This document shows positions 35,253 to 44,311 of a stretch of 64,000 nt of DNA, one piece after another. The stretch comes from Mucilaginibacter glaciei (GTDB lineage Bacteria > Bacteroidota > Bacteroidia > Sphingobacteriales > Sphingobacteriaceae), in assembly GCF_014773245.1 (NCBI RefSeq), contig NZ_JACWMX010000003.1, positions 496,001-560,000 of the forward strand, read 5' to 3'. Both the position numbers and the translations under genes were made by a program. Position 1 is the first letter of the stretch; the number at the start of each line of letters is the position of its first letter. The notes under the pieces are model-generated. The model ran no database searches. It was not told where the DNA came from and saw only the letters and a list, made by a program, of their open reading frames with translations.

Positions 35253-36146
35253 ATGAGTGATTATTGTAAATACCTGCCTGTAAATCAGGATGACGAGGCA
35301 TGGGGTTTAACCATCCTTAACGCCGGGTACACGCATATTTTAAAGTCAAGCAGCTATCCAAGCAGAGAACACCCTAAAAGCTATTACTTTACCTGGAAAA
35401 ACGGCAGAGTGCTGCACGAGTATCAGATCATATATATTACCCAGGGCGAAGGAGTCTTCGAATCTGAAAATTGTAAATTAACCCGGGTTAAAGAGGGCTC
35501 TGTAATTATCTTGTTCCCTAATGAAAGGCATAGGTATAAACCAGACCCGGATACCGGCTGGCACGAGTACTGGATAGGGTTGAACGGGCCCATTATAGAT
35601 AATTTGATAGCTAATAAATTTTTCAGCGTACAAAAACCTGTGTTGGATATCGGCCTTAAAGATTCGGTTTTTAACCTGTTTACAGATATTATTGAAAAGA
35701 CAAAAAGCGAACGGCCGGGTTACCAGCCGCTGATTGCCGGCGCAACCTTGCATTTATTGGGTATCCTTCATTCCGAGCTTACCCAGGCTTCGTTTGAAGG
35801 CGAAAGCAACATTCAGCTGATCATTGAGAAGGCCCGGTTTTTACTCCGCGATCATATGAACCAAAACTCGCCCCCTGAGGATATTGCCAGGGAATTGCAG
35901 GTGGGATATTCCTGGTTCAGAAAGCAATTTAAAAAATACACGGGCCTGGCACCAAACCAATATCTTATCCAATTGAAGATACAGCACTCGAAAGAGTTGT
36001 TATTAAGCCCCGAAAACTCTGTTAAAAGCGTAGCTTATTTATTGAATTTTGATTCGGTACCGTACTTCTCTAAATTGTTTAAGATCAAAACCGGCTTAAC
36101 ACCGCAGGAATACCGCAACATTGCCCTTAAAAAGTACGACAAATAG
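35253..36146 (+). CDS. AraC-family transcriptional regulator with cupin domain
   Basis: 297 residues from ATG 35253; a TTG nine codons upstream is less likely. The N-terminal AraC-binding cupin (HEYQIIYITQGEGVFES, GSVIILFPNERHRYKPD, about 55-115) should bind a sugar. The C-terminal double helix-turn-helix is clear (EDIARELQVGYSWFRKQFKK, then SVKSVAYLLNFDSVPYFSKL ending in GLTPQEYR). It is divergent from GH97-GH106-GH29 and probably activates that operon in response to a released sugar (inference from position). Its stop codon lies 11 bp from the convergent dehydrogenase gene. Confidence 0.92.
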   Translation: MSDYCKYLPVNQDDEAWGLTILNAGYTHILKSSSYPSREHPKSYYFTWKNGRVLHEYQIIYITQGEGVFESENCKLTRVKEGSVIILFPNERHRYKPDPDTGWHEYWIGLNGPIIDNLIANKFFSVQKPVLDIGLKDSVFNLFTDIIEKTKSERPGYQPLIAGATLHLLGILHSELTQASFEGESNIQLIIEKARFLLRDHMNQNSPPEDIARELQVGYSWFRKQFKKYTGLAPNQYLIQLKIQHSKELLLSPENSVKSVAYLLNFDSVPYFSKLFKIKTGLTPQEYRNIALKKYDK

Positions 36147-36157
36147 GGAAGTAAATA

Positions 36158-37180
36158 TTAATCACTCCCGAAACTCACCATCGCCTTTATTACACCATTA
36201 GCCGGATTTAACCAGCTTTCAAATTTATCGGCCACTTCATTAAATTTAACCCTGTTTGTAATATAATTCTCCGGGTTTATCCGGCCATTTATTATAGCCG
36301 CTATTACCTGTTCAAAATCTTCACGAGTGGCGTTACGACTGCTCATGAGCGTAGCCTCGCGTTTATGGAATTCGGGGTGACTTACAATTAACTCTCCCTT
36401 TTGCAATCCCACCAACACATACCGCCCGCCGTGCGCCAGGTAATTGAAGCCATTATTAATGGCCTTTTGGCTGCCCGTGGCATCAATTACCACGGTAGGC
36501 ATATCGCCACCTGTTAGTTCCTGTAACCTGCTGATCATATCATCGGTTTTTACATTAATAGTAAATTCAACTTTTATCTTTTCGCTGCAAAAAAGTAATC
36601 TTTTACTGTTTGTATCGGCAGCAATAACGCGCCCCCCCGCCATTTGGGCAAATTCCATAATACCTAAACCAATGGGCCCGGCACCCACAACCAGCACAAA
36701 TTCACCTTTTTGTATCCCGGCCCTGCGCACACCATGTGCGCCAATGGCCAATGGTTCTACCAAGGCCAGCTGATCATACCCCAGGCCATCGCCCTTAACC
36801 AGTAGGCGCGCAGGTACCTGCATATATTCGGCCATGCCGCCGTCGGTATGTACGCCGCAAACCTGTATGCTTACACAGCAATTTGGTTTGCCCAACCGGC
36901 AGGCTATGCAGTGCCCGCAATTATAATAGGGGATAAAGGTTACTGCTTCACCCCTTTCAAAACCTTCGGCCCCGCCGGTATCGATTAATTCGCCCGAAAG
37001 CTCATGCCCTAAAATGCGGGGATAGCTAAAGTAGGGTTGCGTACCTTCAAAGGCGTGCAGGTCGGTGCCGCAAATGCCTATTCGTTTAATTTTTATAAGG
37101 GCGTTACCGGACAACAGCTCGGGCATATCGGCAACGCCGTATGTCAATTGCCCCGGTTTTATACAAGTTAATATCTTCAT
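36158..37180 (-). CDS. Zinc-dependent alcohol/polyol dehydrogenase (MDR family)
   Basis: 340-residue cytoplasmic dehydrogenase. Catalytic zinc ligands are in GICGTDLHAF (Cys) and ILGHELSGE (His, Glu). The structural zinc lobe is a four-Cys cluster (NCGHCIACRLGKPNCC). The NAD(P)-binding Rossmann motif is GAGPIGLGIMEF. Relatives oxidise secondary alcohols of sugars or sugar acids (L-threonine, sorbitol or galactitol-1-phosphate dehydrogenase types). As last gene of FucP-GH29-AKR-MDR it probably works on an intermediate of L-fucose catabolism, such as a 3-deoxy-fuconate or fuconate derivative; this is inference from position. Gap to the AKR gene is 75 bp. Confidence 0.85.
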   Translation of the reverse strand: MKILTCIKPGQLTYGVADMPELLSGNALIKIKRIGICGTDLHAFEGTQPYFSYPRILGHELSGELIDTGGAEGFERGEAVTFIPYYNCGHCIACRLGKPNCCVSIQVCGVHTDGGMAEYMQVPARLLVKGDGLGYDQLALVEPLAIGAHGVRRAGIQKGEFVLVVGAGPIGLGIMEFAQMAGGRVIAADTNSKRLLFCSEKIKVEFTINVKTDDMISRLQELTGGDMPTVVIDATGSQKAINNGFNYLAHGGRYVLVGLQKGELIVSHPEFHKREATLMSSRNATREDFEQVIAAIINGRINPENYITNRVKFNEVADKFESWLNPANGVIKAMVSFGSD

Positions 37181-37255
37181 TTAAGATGTTTAATAAGTTA
37201 TTCTGAAGGCTAATTTATAGCCTCGTTCTTTAAAATGTAGTTGCCTACTCTTTAG

Positions 37256-38299
37256 TTACGACCGTTTCCATTCACGGTTGATAATGAAGGGGATGTAGCT
37301 GGCGTCGATTAGCCCCACATCGCTTAGTTTGCGCCAAAACCCCATGGGGATAAAGGCAGCGGCCATATCCACATTTTTTTTAACCCGGTCAGGGTTTGTT
37401 GTATTTAGTGCAACGCTGCTAACGCCCGGGGCACTTAGACCAAATAAAACACAGGCAACGGCCGGTTGCACCCCAAAATCATTACAGATTGTGTTAAATT
37501 GATTTCGCCAGTGACTTAACGCTTTACCTTGTTCAGTTTGCACATCAACAGGCCGGTAATTATAAAAGTCGCCCCCTGTTAAAAAGCCTGCGTTAAAAAC
37601 GGCAGAATTGATAATGTTTATCCCCCTGCATTGCAAACCAGTCATAAAACTGATCAGTTCGGGCGGGTGGCTGTGTATGGTCATACTGTTGGCGATCATT
37701 ACCCAGTCCAATTCTACATCGGCTGTTATACACTCAATAATTTTCCAGTCCTTAGCGCCGATCCCTATCGCCTTTACCTGACCTTTTTGCTTTAATTCGC
37801 TTAACGCGCGGTAGGCATCCAGTATATCCCGGTATCGTTTGGCGCGATCTTCCTCGTCGATAGCTGCTAACAAATATTCATCCGGATCATGCACCGATAC
37901 CAGCGAAGCTTTGTACCCCTGCAGGAGCTGGTTGCCTTGCTCGTAACACTGCAAGATACCGTCATAACTGATGTTTTGCACTGCATCATATCGCAGATCC
38001 TTCCAAACGCCGGGTTCAAAAGTTGGTTCAGGCGTTTTTAATTCGGTACGTAGCCAGCCAAGTTTATTGCTGATGACCACATTATGTGGTTCAACCCCGG
38101 CTTGTTGCAGGCATTTCCCCAGGCACTCCAGCGAAAGGCCGGCCCCATATTTTCCGGCGGTATCAAACACAGCCGGTTTTGCGGAGCAGGCAACGCTTTC
38201 TTTAACGATAGCCAGCTTTACGCTATCGGGCAAAGCTTCATACAAGTTGCCCAGGCCGCTCGTGCCAAATATTACTTCGGGTAGTTTAATGCCAGCCAT
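37256..38299 (-). CDS. Aldo/keto reductase, L-fucose (aldose 1-) dehydrogenase-like
   Basis: 348 residues from ATG 38299, which begins 5 nt after the GH29 stop and starts with the conserved strand LPEVIFGTSGLGNLY. Longer in-frame starts would overlap the upstream gene by about 90 nt. The AKR tetrad is visible: Asp and Tyr in FDTAGKYGAG, Lys in ISNKLGW, His in VSVHDPDEY. The closest recognisable group is D-threo-aldose/L-fucose 1-dehydrogenase, which oxidises L-fucose to its lactone in the non-phosphorylating pathway. A gene that follows FucP and a fucosidase fits that role well. Lactonase, fuconate dehydratase and aldolase genes are not in the window. Confidence 0.85.
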   Translation of the reverse strand: MAGIKLPEVIFGTSGLGNLYEALPDSVKLAIVKESVACSAKPAVFDTAGKYGAGLSLECLGKCLQQAGVEPHNVVISNKLGWLRTELKTPEPTFEPGVWKDLRYDAVQNISYDGILQCYEQGNQLLQGYKASLVSVHDPDEYLLAAIDEEDRAKRYRDILDAYRALSELKQKGQVKAIGIGAKDWKIIECITADVELDWVMIANSMTIHSHPPELISFMTGLQCRGINIINSAVFNAGFLTGGDFYNYRPVDVQTEQGKALSHWRNQFNTICNDFGVQPAVACVLFGLSAPGVSSVALNTTNPDRVKKNVDMAAAFIPMGFWRKLSDVGLIDASYIPFIINREWKRS

Positions 38300-38304
38300 G
38301 GCGA

Positions 38305-39822
38305 TTAATCTAAGGCTATTTTCAACCCCAGCACTGTCCATGCAGGCATATTGGCGGGTTTGGTAATTACCAGCATATCGTTTTCCTGTTTCCATTGTAG
38401 CTTTTGGCTACTGCCTAAAAGTTGTACCGATTTGATGGTTTTGCTGTTCACTTTAGATTTTTTCCCGAGCGAAGTAATTCTTATGGCCTCTGCAGGCACA
38501 TCCATACAAAAAGCATAAAGGTTGTTCCCCTTGGTGGTAAAGCGAATATCTGTTGGCTGGTAAGTATGTGTATCACTTAAGCCGCCAAAATACCCCTTTG
38601 TTTGGTTTGTTTTGATGGTAGAGGGGCCTTCGCCGTAAATTTTCCAGGGGCGGGTGCCATAAATGCCTTCGCCGTTTGCCGGGATCCAGGCGGCAATTTG
38701 TTCCACAATAGCCAAAACATCGGGTTCAAGGTCTCCTTCGGGAGTTTGCACCACGTTGATGAGCAGGTTGCCGTTTTTACTCACAATATCCAGCAGCATT
38801 TGTATCACCTCGGTACCGGTACGGTATTTTTGCCCTGTTTGATAAAACCAGTCGCCGATTGATGTATCGGTTTGCCAAGGGTAAGGGCTGATAGAATCGA
38901 GCACGCCGCGTTCTACATCCTGCGCCCATTTCCCATCTGATGCCTCTTTGCAGGCATATACCGCTGTCAGCTTACCGCCATTATGATTGATATCGCCATT
39001 GTAATAATTGGCCAGCATGCTACGCCCTACAGCATCGAAGGGTAGTTTACTGTCCGAGTAAAGCAGGTCGGGGTGATAGGTATCTACCAGTTCTTTCACA
39101 TCGGCATACCATTCTTTCATCCACTCGGGGTTGGTGGTTAGCCAGGCATTATCGCCCGGGGCTGCTTTGGTATGGTAAAGATCGGCATATTGCGGGTTAG
39201 CCCCATCATAAGGGATGCCTTTATACGGGCCGGTAGTATCTGCCCGGTGAGACGACTGATACCAGGTGTAACTGGCTGCCAAATGTTCTGATACGCCAAA
39301 TTTCAGGCCGTTCTTTTTAGCCGCTTTTTGCCATATGCCTACTACATCTTTATGCGGGCCCATGTTAACCGAATTCCATTTATGGATCTTAGAATCCCAC
39401 AAAAAGAAGTTATCGTGGTGGCTGCCCATACTTACAAAATATTTTGCGCCTGCGCGTTTATATAAGGCCATCAATTTTTCAGGATCCCATTTCTCGGCCT
39501 TCCACAAGGGTATCAGGTCTTTGTACCCGAATTTTGACGGCGTGCCATAATGCGCTACATGATATTTATTTTGACGGCTGTTCTCCTCGTACATATTGCG
39601 GGCATACCAGTCGCCCTGGCGCGGTACTGCCTGCGGCCCCCAGTGCGCCCAAATGCCAAATTTGGCATCCCGAAACCACTCCGGGTATTTGTATTCTTTT
39701 AACGATTCATCGGTTGGTTTAAAAGGGCCCTTATTAATTTGCAGGCCCTGTGCCTGCACCGCATACGCACTGCAAACCAATGCTGCAGTGATAAAGCCTT
39801 GTAATATTTTTTTTGCGCTCAT
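38305..39822 (-). CDS. GH29 alpha-L-fucosidase
   Basis: 505 residues, signal peptide to about residue 25 (VQAQ). GH29 barrel: WFRDAKFGIWAHWGPQAVPR, YFVSMGSHHDNFFLWDSK, the probable nucleophile D257 in PDLLYSDSKLPF, and KNGNLLINVVQTPEGDLEPD. It has HHDNF where the other GH29s here have HHDGF, and no C-terminal binding module, so it forms its own branch of the four GH29s in the window. It lies 40 bp after FucP and 5 bp before the fucose dehydrogenase-like gene. It probably releases L-fucose in the periplasm for uptake by the adjacent symporter. Confidence 0.93.
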   Translation of the reverse strand: MSAKKILQGFITAALVCSAYAVQAQGLQINKGPFKPTDESLKEYKYPEWFRDAKFGIWAHWGPQAVPRQGDWYARNMYEENSRQNKYHVAHYGTPSKFGYKDLIPLWKAEKWDPEKLMALYKRAGAKYFVSMGSHHDNFFLWDSKIHKWNSVNMGPHKDVVGIWQKAAKKNGLKFGVSEHLAASYTWYQSSHRADTTGPYKGIPYDGANPQYADLYHTKAAPGDNAWLTTNPEWMKEWYADVKELVDTYHPDLLYSDSKLPFDAVGRSMLANYYNGDINHNGGKLTAVYACKEASDGKWAQDVERGVLDSISPYPWQTDTSIGDWFYQTGQKYRTGTEVIQMLLDIVSKNGNLLINVVQTPEGDLEPDVLAIVEQIAAWIPANGEGIYGTRPWKIYGEGPSTIKTNQTKGYFGGLSDTHTYQPTDIRFTTKGNNLYAFCMDVPAEAIRITSLGKKSKVNSKTIKSVQLLGSSQKLQWKQENDMLVITKPANMPAWTVLGLKIALD

Positions 39823-39862
39823 AGCCGGATAATTTTTTTTAAAGGTTTATGATATTAAGCAA

Positions 39863-41140
39863 TTATAGAATGGGTGAAACGATTAGGTCGGCGGGTGCAA
39901 GCTTTCGCACGTGGTGGCCTTTGAGGCCAAACAATGCCACTACTACAAAACAAAACAGCGGCACATAGTAACCGGCCTGTATATTGCCCGTGGCATCGCT
40001 TACGTAGCCGAATAAACGCGGGATGATGGCCCCGCCGACAATTGACATGATGATAAGGCTGCTGCCGAATTCGGTATCGCCTTTCAGATCTTTAATGCCC
40101 AGTGCAAAAATGGTGGGGAACATGATTGACATGAAGAAGCAAATGCCGATAACCGTATATACCGCTACTATGCCACTCGCGAAAACGGCTACCAAGCAAA
40201 GTGCGATATTGATGATGGCGTAAAGAGCCAACAGGTTTTCTGATTTAAAAAACCGCATCAAAGCCGTACCTGCAAACCGGCCGGCCAGGAATGCGCCGCC
40301 GCAAATACCCAGGTAGTCGGCAGCCTGAATGTCAGATAGCCGCGCGGCATGTGTAGCATACAAAATAAAAAGGCTAAAGACCGACACCTGTGCACCTACA
40401 TAAAAAAATTGAGTGGCCACGCTCCAAGACAGGTGCCGGTGTTTAAAGGCATGCAGTATGTTTTTACTCGCCGTATGGCCGTCGTTATTTTGAATTTTAG
40501 GGAGTTTGGTGAATGAGAACGCGACCGCGATCAAAACCAATATGATCCCCAGAACGAGGTAGGGCATTTTAACGGTTGATGCTTCTGCCGCCAGGGCGAT
40601 CTTTCGGGCACCCGTCGTCATCGCGCTTAATTGACTATCTGTATTGCCTTTATGTAATATGAGCCGGGCACCAATGATTGGGGCAAGGGTTGCAGCAAGC
40701 CCGTTAAAGGATTGCGCAAAGTTTAAACGGAAGGTAGCGCTTTTTGGATCGCCCAAAACGGTCATGTACGGGTTTGCAGCGGTCTCTAATATTGTTAAAC
40801 CGCAGGCAATCACAAACAGCGCACCCAAAAATGGTACGTATTGCTGCGTATTGGCCGCCGGGATAAAGAGAAAACAGCCAGCAGCAAAAAATAACAGGCC
40901 TGTAATGATGCCGGTTTTATAGCCGAACTTTTTCATGATATACCCCGCAGGCAAAGCCATAATAAAGTAAGCAATAAACACGGCCGAATCTACTAACGTA
41001 GCCTGTACCGTAGAAAGAGTAAATGAGCGCTTAAGGTGGGGGATAAGAATAGGGTCGAGGTTGTGCGCAAACCCCCACAAAAAAAATAACGACGTAATTA
41101 AAATCACCGGGAACAAGGTGCTTTGCGCTTGTTGTTTCAT
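39863..41140 (-). CDS. fucP: L-fucose:proton symporter
   Basis: 425-residue inner-membrane MFS protein with about 12 helices. The N-terminal ITSLFFLWGFAHNLDPILIP and TAANPYMTVLG match FucP of E. coli. The two acidic residues needed for proton-coupled fucose uptake (E. coli D46 and E135) correspond to D29 and E119, both present, in contrast to the transporter at 3415. It is the first gene of the minus-strand fucose operon, divergent from an AraC regulator across 139 bp. Fucose is the likely substrate from both residues and context. Confidence 0.9.
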   Translation of the reverse strand: MKQQAQSTLFPVILITSLFFLWGFAHNLDPILIPHLKRSFTLSTVQATLVDSAVFIAYFIMALPAGYIMKKFGYKTGIITGLLFFAAGCFLFIPAANTQQYVPFLGALFVIACGLTILETAANPYMTVLGDPKSATFRLNFAQSFNGLAATLAPIIGARLILHKGNTDSQLSAMTTGARKIALAAEASTVKMPYLVLGIILVLIAVAFSFTKLPKIQNNDGHTASKNILHAFKHRHLSWSVATQFFYVGAQVSVFSLFILYATHAARLSDIQAADYLGICGGAFLAGRFAGTALMRFFKSENLLALYAIINIALCLVAVFASGIVAVYTVIGICFFMSIMFPTIFALGIKDLKGDTEFGSSLIIMSIVGGAIIPRLFGYVSDATGNIQAGYYVPLFCFVVVALFGLKGHHVRKLAPADLIVSPIL

Positions 41141-41279
41141 ATTCAGCAGGAAAAGTTATTATAATTGGTAAACCAAAGAAAGGTTGTTTTACCACAGATA
41201 GCGGCCGATTATTATCCTTTTGTTAAGAAATATTATCATTTAATTAATCTAAATGCTATTTTTAGGAATATTTATATAG

Positions 41280-42152
41280 ATGAAACCACAACTGCTTAAA
41301 GTACCGTACGAGCCGGACCACTCTTTTGGGGTACGAAAGGAGATGAAGGCCAACGTCAATAACCGGTGGCATTACCATGCCGAAGTAGAGCTGATCCATT
41401 TTCATCGCGGGCAGGGCACACAGTTTATCGGCGATAACATCAAGCAATTTGGGCCGGGCGATATCGTGCTGGTGGGCAGTAATTTGCCCCACTTTTGGAA
41501 GTTTGAAAATTACGACCAGGAGGAAACAGGCTTTGAAGAACCTTATTCGACGGTGATCCATTTTTTTGAAAACTTTATTGGGGAGCGTTTTCTGCATTTG
41601 CCCGAAGCGCGACCGGTGAAGAACTTCCTGGAAAGGGCGCGGCGCGGGGTGGTGATTACCGGTACTGATGCGGAGCAGGCCGCCGCGTTAATAGAGAAAG
41701 TGTATCAAAAGGAGGGGCTGTATAAGATAATCGCTCTGATAGAATGTTTATGTTTCATGGCTTTATCCAGCCAGGTTACCGGGCTTTCATCTATCGGTTA
41801 CAAGTATGAGTTCCCGGAGTCGGAAAACAAACGGATAAACGCTATCTACAATTACACGCTCACTAATTTTCAGCGCAAGATCCAACTGGCCGAAGTTGCC
41901 GCAATCGCAGGTATGATCCCTAATTCATTCTGCCGGTACTTTAAGCATTATACCGGTAAAACCTATTTTGATTTTTTAACAGATATTCGCATTGGGTACT
42001 CTTGCAAACTATTGCTTGAAAATAAGCTATCGGTAAAACAGGTATGCTATGAATGTGGCTACAGGAATTTTTCGTGCTTCCATAAGATCTTTAAAGAAGT
42101 TACCGGCAAAACGCCACTTTTATACCAGCAACAGTTTCAAGCGAGCCGCTGA
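41280..42152 (+). CDS. AraC-family regulator of the fucose cassette
   Basis: 290 residues. The N-terminal cupin contains WHYHAEVELIHFHRGQGTQF and GPGDIVLVGSNLPHFW. The C-terminal AraC DNA-binding domain has QLAEVAAIAGMIPNSFCRYF and SVKQVCYECGYRNFSCFHKI followed by KEVTGKTP. It is transcribed divergently from fucP with 139 bp between them and should respond to fucose or a derivative (inference from position). The following GH43 gene begins 190 bp later and may have its own promoter. Confidence 0.92.
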   Translation: MKPQLLKVPYEPDHSFGVRKEMKANVNNRWHYHAEVELIHFHRGQGTQFIGDNIKQFGPGDIVLVGSNLPHFWKFENYDQEETGFEEPYSTVIHFFENFIGERFLHLPEARPVKNFLERARRGVVITGTDAEQAAALIEKVYQKEGLYKIIALIECLCFMALSSQVTGLSSIGYKYEFPESENKRINAIYNYTLTNFQRKIQLAEVAAIAGMIPNSFCRYFKHYTGKTYFDFLTDIRIGYSCKLLLENKLSVKQVCYECGYRNFSCFHKIFKEVTGKTPLLYQQQFQASR

Positions 42153-42342
42153 TGTGTATAGTGGTTTTGTGGAACTTTTGGTGCCTTAAAATAAAGTTTT
42201 ATTATTGTACACGGGCTGGCTGCTTTAACCCAACCTACAATAGGCGTTTGTAAATTGCTTGTAGTTAAGCTGTGAACCTATCGGACCAATGTATTAAGCT
42301 TTTGGCAATGGATCGCCAACTATATATAACTCAAATTAACCG

Positions 42343-43962
42343 ATGTATTACGCTAAAAGGATTTTAAAACTGTTTGCTGTTACTATATTTTTTTGTTTCA
42401 TAAACCGGCAGTCTTTTGCACAACAAGTCACCAAGCCTTATAAATGGGGCCATTGGCAAAACTGGGGCGATCTGGGCAATGGTAAATATGCCAATCCAGT
42501 GATCCCGGCAGATTATAGCGATATCGACTGTATCCGTGTAGGGGCAGATTATTATGCGGTATCTTCAACATTTCAATATTCGCCCGGCTTTGTGATCCTC
42601 CACTCGCGCGACCTTGTTAACTGGAAGATACTGAGCCATGCGGTAGCCAATTTAAAAGAAATCTCGCCCGAGATGAACTGGGATAAAATGAACCGTTACG
42701 GTATAGGAATCTGGGCAGGGGCTATCCGTTATTACAAAAATAAATTTTGGATCTATTTCGGCACCCCCGATGAAGGCTATTTTATGACCTCGGCTACCAA
42801 GCCCGAGGGGCCCTGGCAGCCTCTTACCCATGTACTGAAGGCGAAGGGCTGGGACGATTGCTGTCCGTTTTTGGATGACGATGGTCAGTTGTATCTGATA
42901 GGGACAAATTTTGCCGATAATTATAAAATCCACTTGTTTAAACTAACGCCAGATGGTAAATCTATTGTGCCTGGGTATGATAAGATCATCTATCAGTCGG
43001 AAGGGAGTGAAGCCAACAAGCTTTACAAGATCAATGGCACCTATTATCATCTTTACAGCGAAGTAAAAGCCGACGGACGTGCTTTAATGATGGAACGGGC
43101 GCAGCAGATAGACGGGCCATACGCCGAAAAAAAGCAGCTAAGCTATGCGCAAAAACAATTTAATGAACCTAACCAGGGCGGGTTGGTGCAAACCCGGCAG
43201 GGCAGCTGGTACTTTTTAACCCACCACGGAACGGGCGCTTGGGAAGGCCGCGCCGTAAGCTTACTACCGGTAAATTGGGTGGATGGCTGGCCCATAATAG
43301 GTAAGGTAAGTGCGGCGCATATTGGTGAAATGGTTTGGCGGGGGGATATGCCGGTTAAGGTGCAAGCTCATAAAGCTATAGAAACAAATGATGATTTTAG
43401 TACTGCAAAACTGCAGCAGCAATGGGAGTGGAACTATCAGCCCCGGGACGATAAATGGTCGTTAACCGAGCGGCCAGGCTGGTTAAGGCTAAAGGCATTC
43501 AGGCCGCTGGAGGGCAATAATTTAATAACCGCTGGCAACACCCTCACGCAGCGAGTTTTCAGAACCAAGAATAATAACGTTATTATTAAATTGGACATAA
43601 GCGCTTTGGTAGTCGGCCAGCATGTTGGGCTTTCGCACTTCGGTAAACCAAGTTATGCGGCTATTGATATAAGCTGCAACGGCGCTGTGAAGAGCATTAA
43701 CGTTAATGTGAGCGGAATGAGAACCGCAAGCTCCATATTAACTGGTAAATATGTTTGGCTTCGTTCTGTATGGGGGCTTGACGGTAAAAGCAGATTTTCT
43801 TATAGCGAAAACGGAAAAAGTTTCAAGCACCTTGGTGAGGCATACCAGCTTGCATGGGGTGCTTACCGTGGGGATAGGATAGCGATGTATTGTTATAATA
43901 ACCTTGAGGATATTGGGTTTGTTGATATTGATTTTTTACATTACCGGTACGCTGGCCTGTAA
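42343..43962 (+). CDS. GH43 beta-xylosidase/alpha-L-arabinofuranosidase family enzyme
   Basis: 539 residues, signal peptide to about residue 27 (SFAQ). Five-bladed propeller of GH43 (about 45-340): NPVIPADYSDIDCIRVG with probable base D60, GWDDCCPFLDDDG with the pKa-modulating Asp at about D172, and SEGSEANKLYK with probable acid E223. NEPNQGGLVQT and HHGTGAWEGR also fit. A C-terminal beta-sandwich (about 355-539, DDFSTAKLQQQWEWNYQP) is of the GH43_C2 type. Family members release xylose, arabinofuranose or galactose from plant polysaccharides. It precedes the LacI regulator by 349 bp and probably belongs to the same locus as the 45513-57457 genes. Confidence 0.93.
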   Translation: MYYAKRILKLFAVTIFFCFINRQSFAQQVTKPYKWGHWQNWGDLGNGKYANPVIPADYSDIDCIRVGADYYAVSSTFQYSPGFVILHSRDLVNWKILSHAVANLKEISPEMNWDKMNRYGIGIWAGAIRYYKNKFWIYFGTPDEGYFMTSATKPEGPWQPLTHVLKAKGWDDCCPFLDDDGQLYLIGTNFADNYKIHLFKLTPDGKSIVPGYDKIIYQSEGSEANKLYKINGTYYHLYSEVKADGRALMMERAQQIDGPYAEKKQLSYAQKQFNEPNQGGLVQTRQGSWYFLTHHGTGAWEGRAVSLLPVNWVDGWPIIGKVSAAHIGEMVWRGDMPVKVQAHKAIETNDDFSTAKLQQQWEWNYQPRDDKWSLTERPGWLRLKAFRPLEGNNLITAGNTLTQRVFRTKNNNVIIKLDISALVVGQHVGLSHFGKPSYAAIDISCNGAVKSINVNVSGMRTASSILTGKYVWLRSVWGLDGKSRFSYSENGKSFKHLGEAYQLAWGAYRGDRIAMYCYNNLEDIGFVDIDFLHYRYAGL

Positions 43963-44311
43963 ACAGTAAAATCACCTGTAGTCAATGGAGTAGGAATATG
44001 AGATTCAGACAGAAAGTATAAATGATTGTTTTTTACAACTTAATTTCTAATTCAAATAAATAGGGGCAATATTCCCATTATGCTTTTGTATCAAAAAGTA
44101 TAACTCATATGTCAAAAAGGGTAGATTGGCTTTACGGGCTATATTATATATTTGATTGATAAACCAATTAGGCTTTTCCATAAAAGCCCCTCAATATAAT
44201 TTATACCTTTAAAATTAAACCCGAAGGGATAGATCCTTTGTGCTAATCGGCGGCTATTATTCGCCGCTTTTTTGAGCCATGGATCTGGATGATACCGGGT
44301 GGTAAACTAAG
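43963..44311. other. Intergenic region with a terminator before lacI-type gene
   Basis: 349 bp without a gene; AT-rich, with a GC hairpin plus T-run near its end (44250-44273). No other clear signal was found. Confidence 0.6.
44250..44273 (+). terminator. Rho-independent terminator-like hairpin
   Basis: GCGGC (44250-44254) pairs with GCCGC (44263-44267), followed by TTTTTT. It stands 288 nt after the GH43 stop and only 39 nt before the LacI start, so it could end the GH43 transcript or act as a leader attenuator for the regulator. Confidence 0.6.

Noticed and set aside
38300..38395. Longer N-terminus of the aldo/keto reductase starting at 38395
   Set aside because: It overlaps the upstream GH29 coding region by about 90 nt and precedes the conserved first strand; ATG 38299 lies 5 nt after the GH29 stop.
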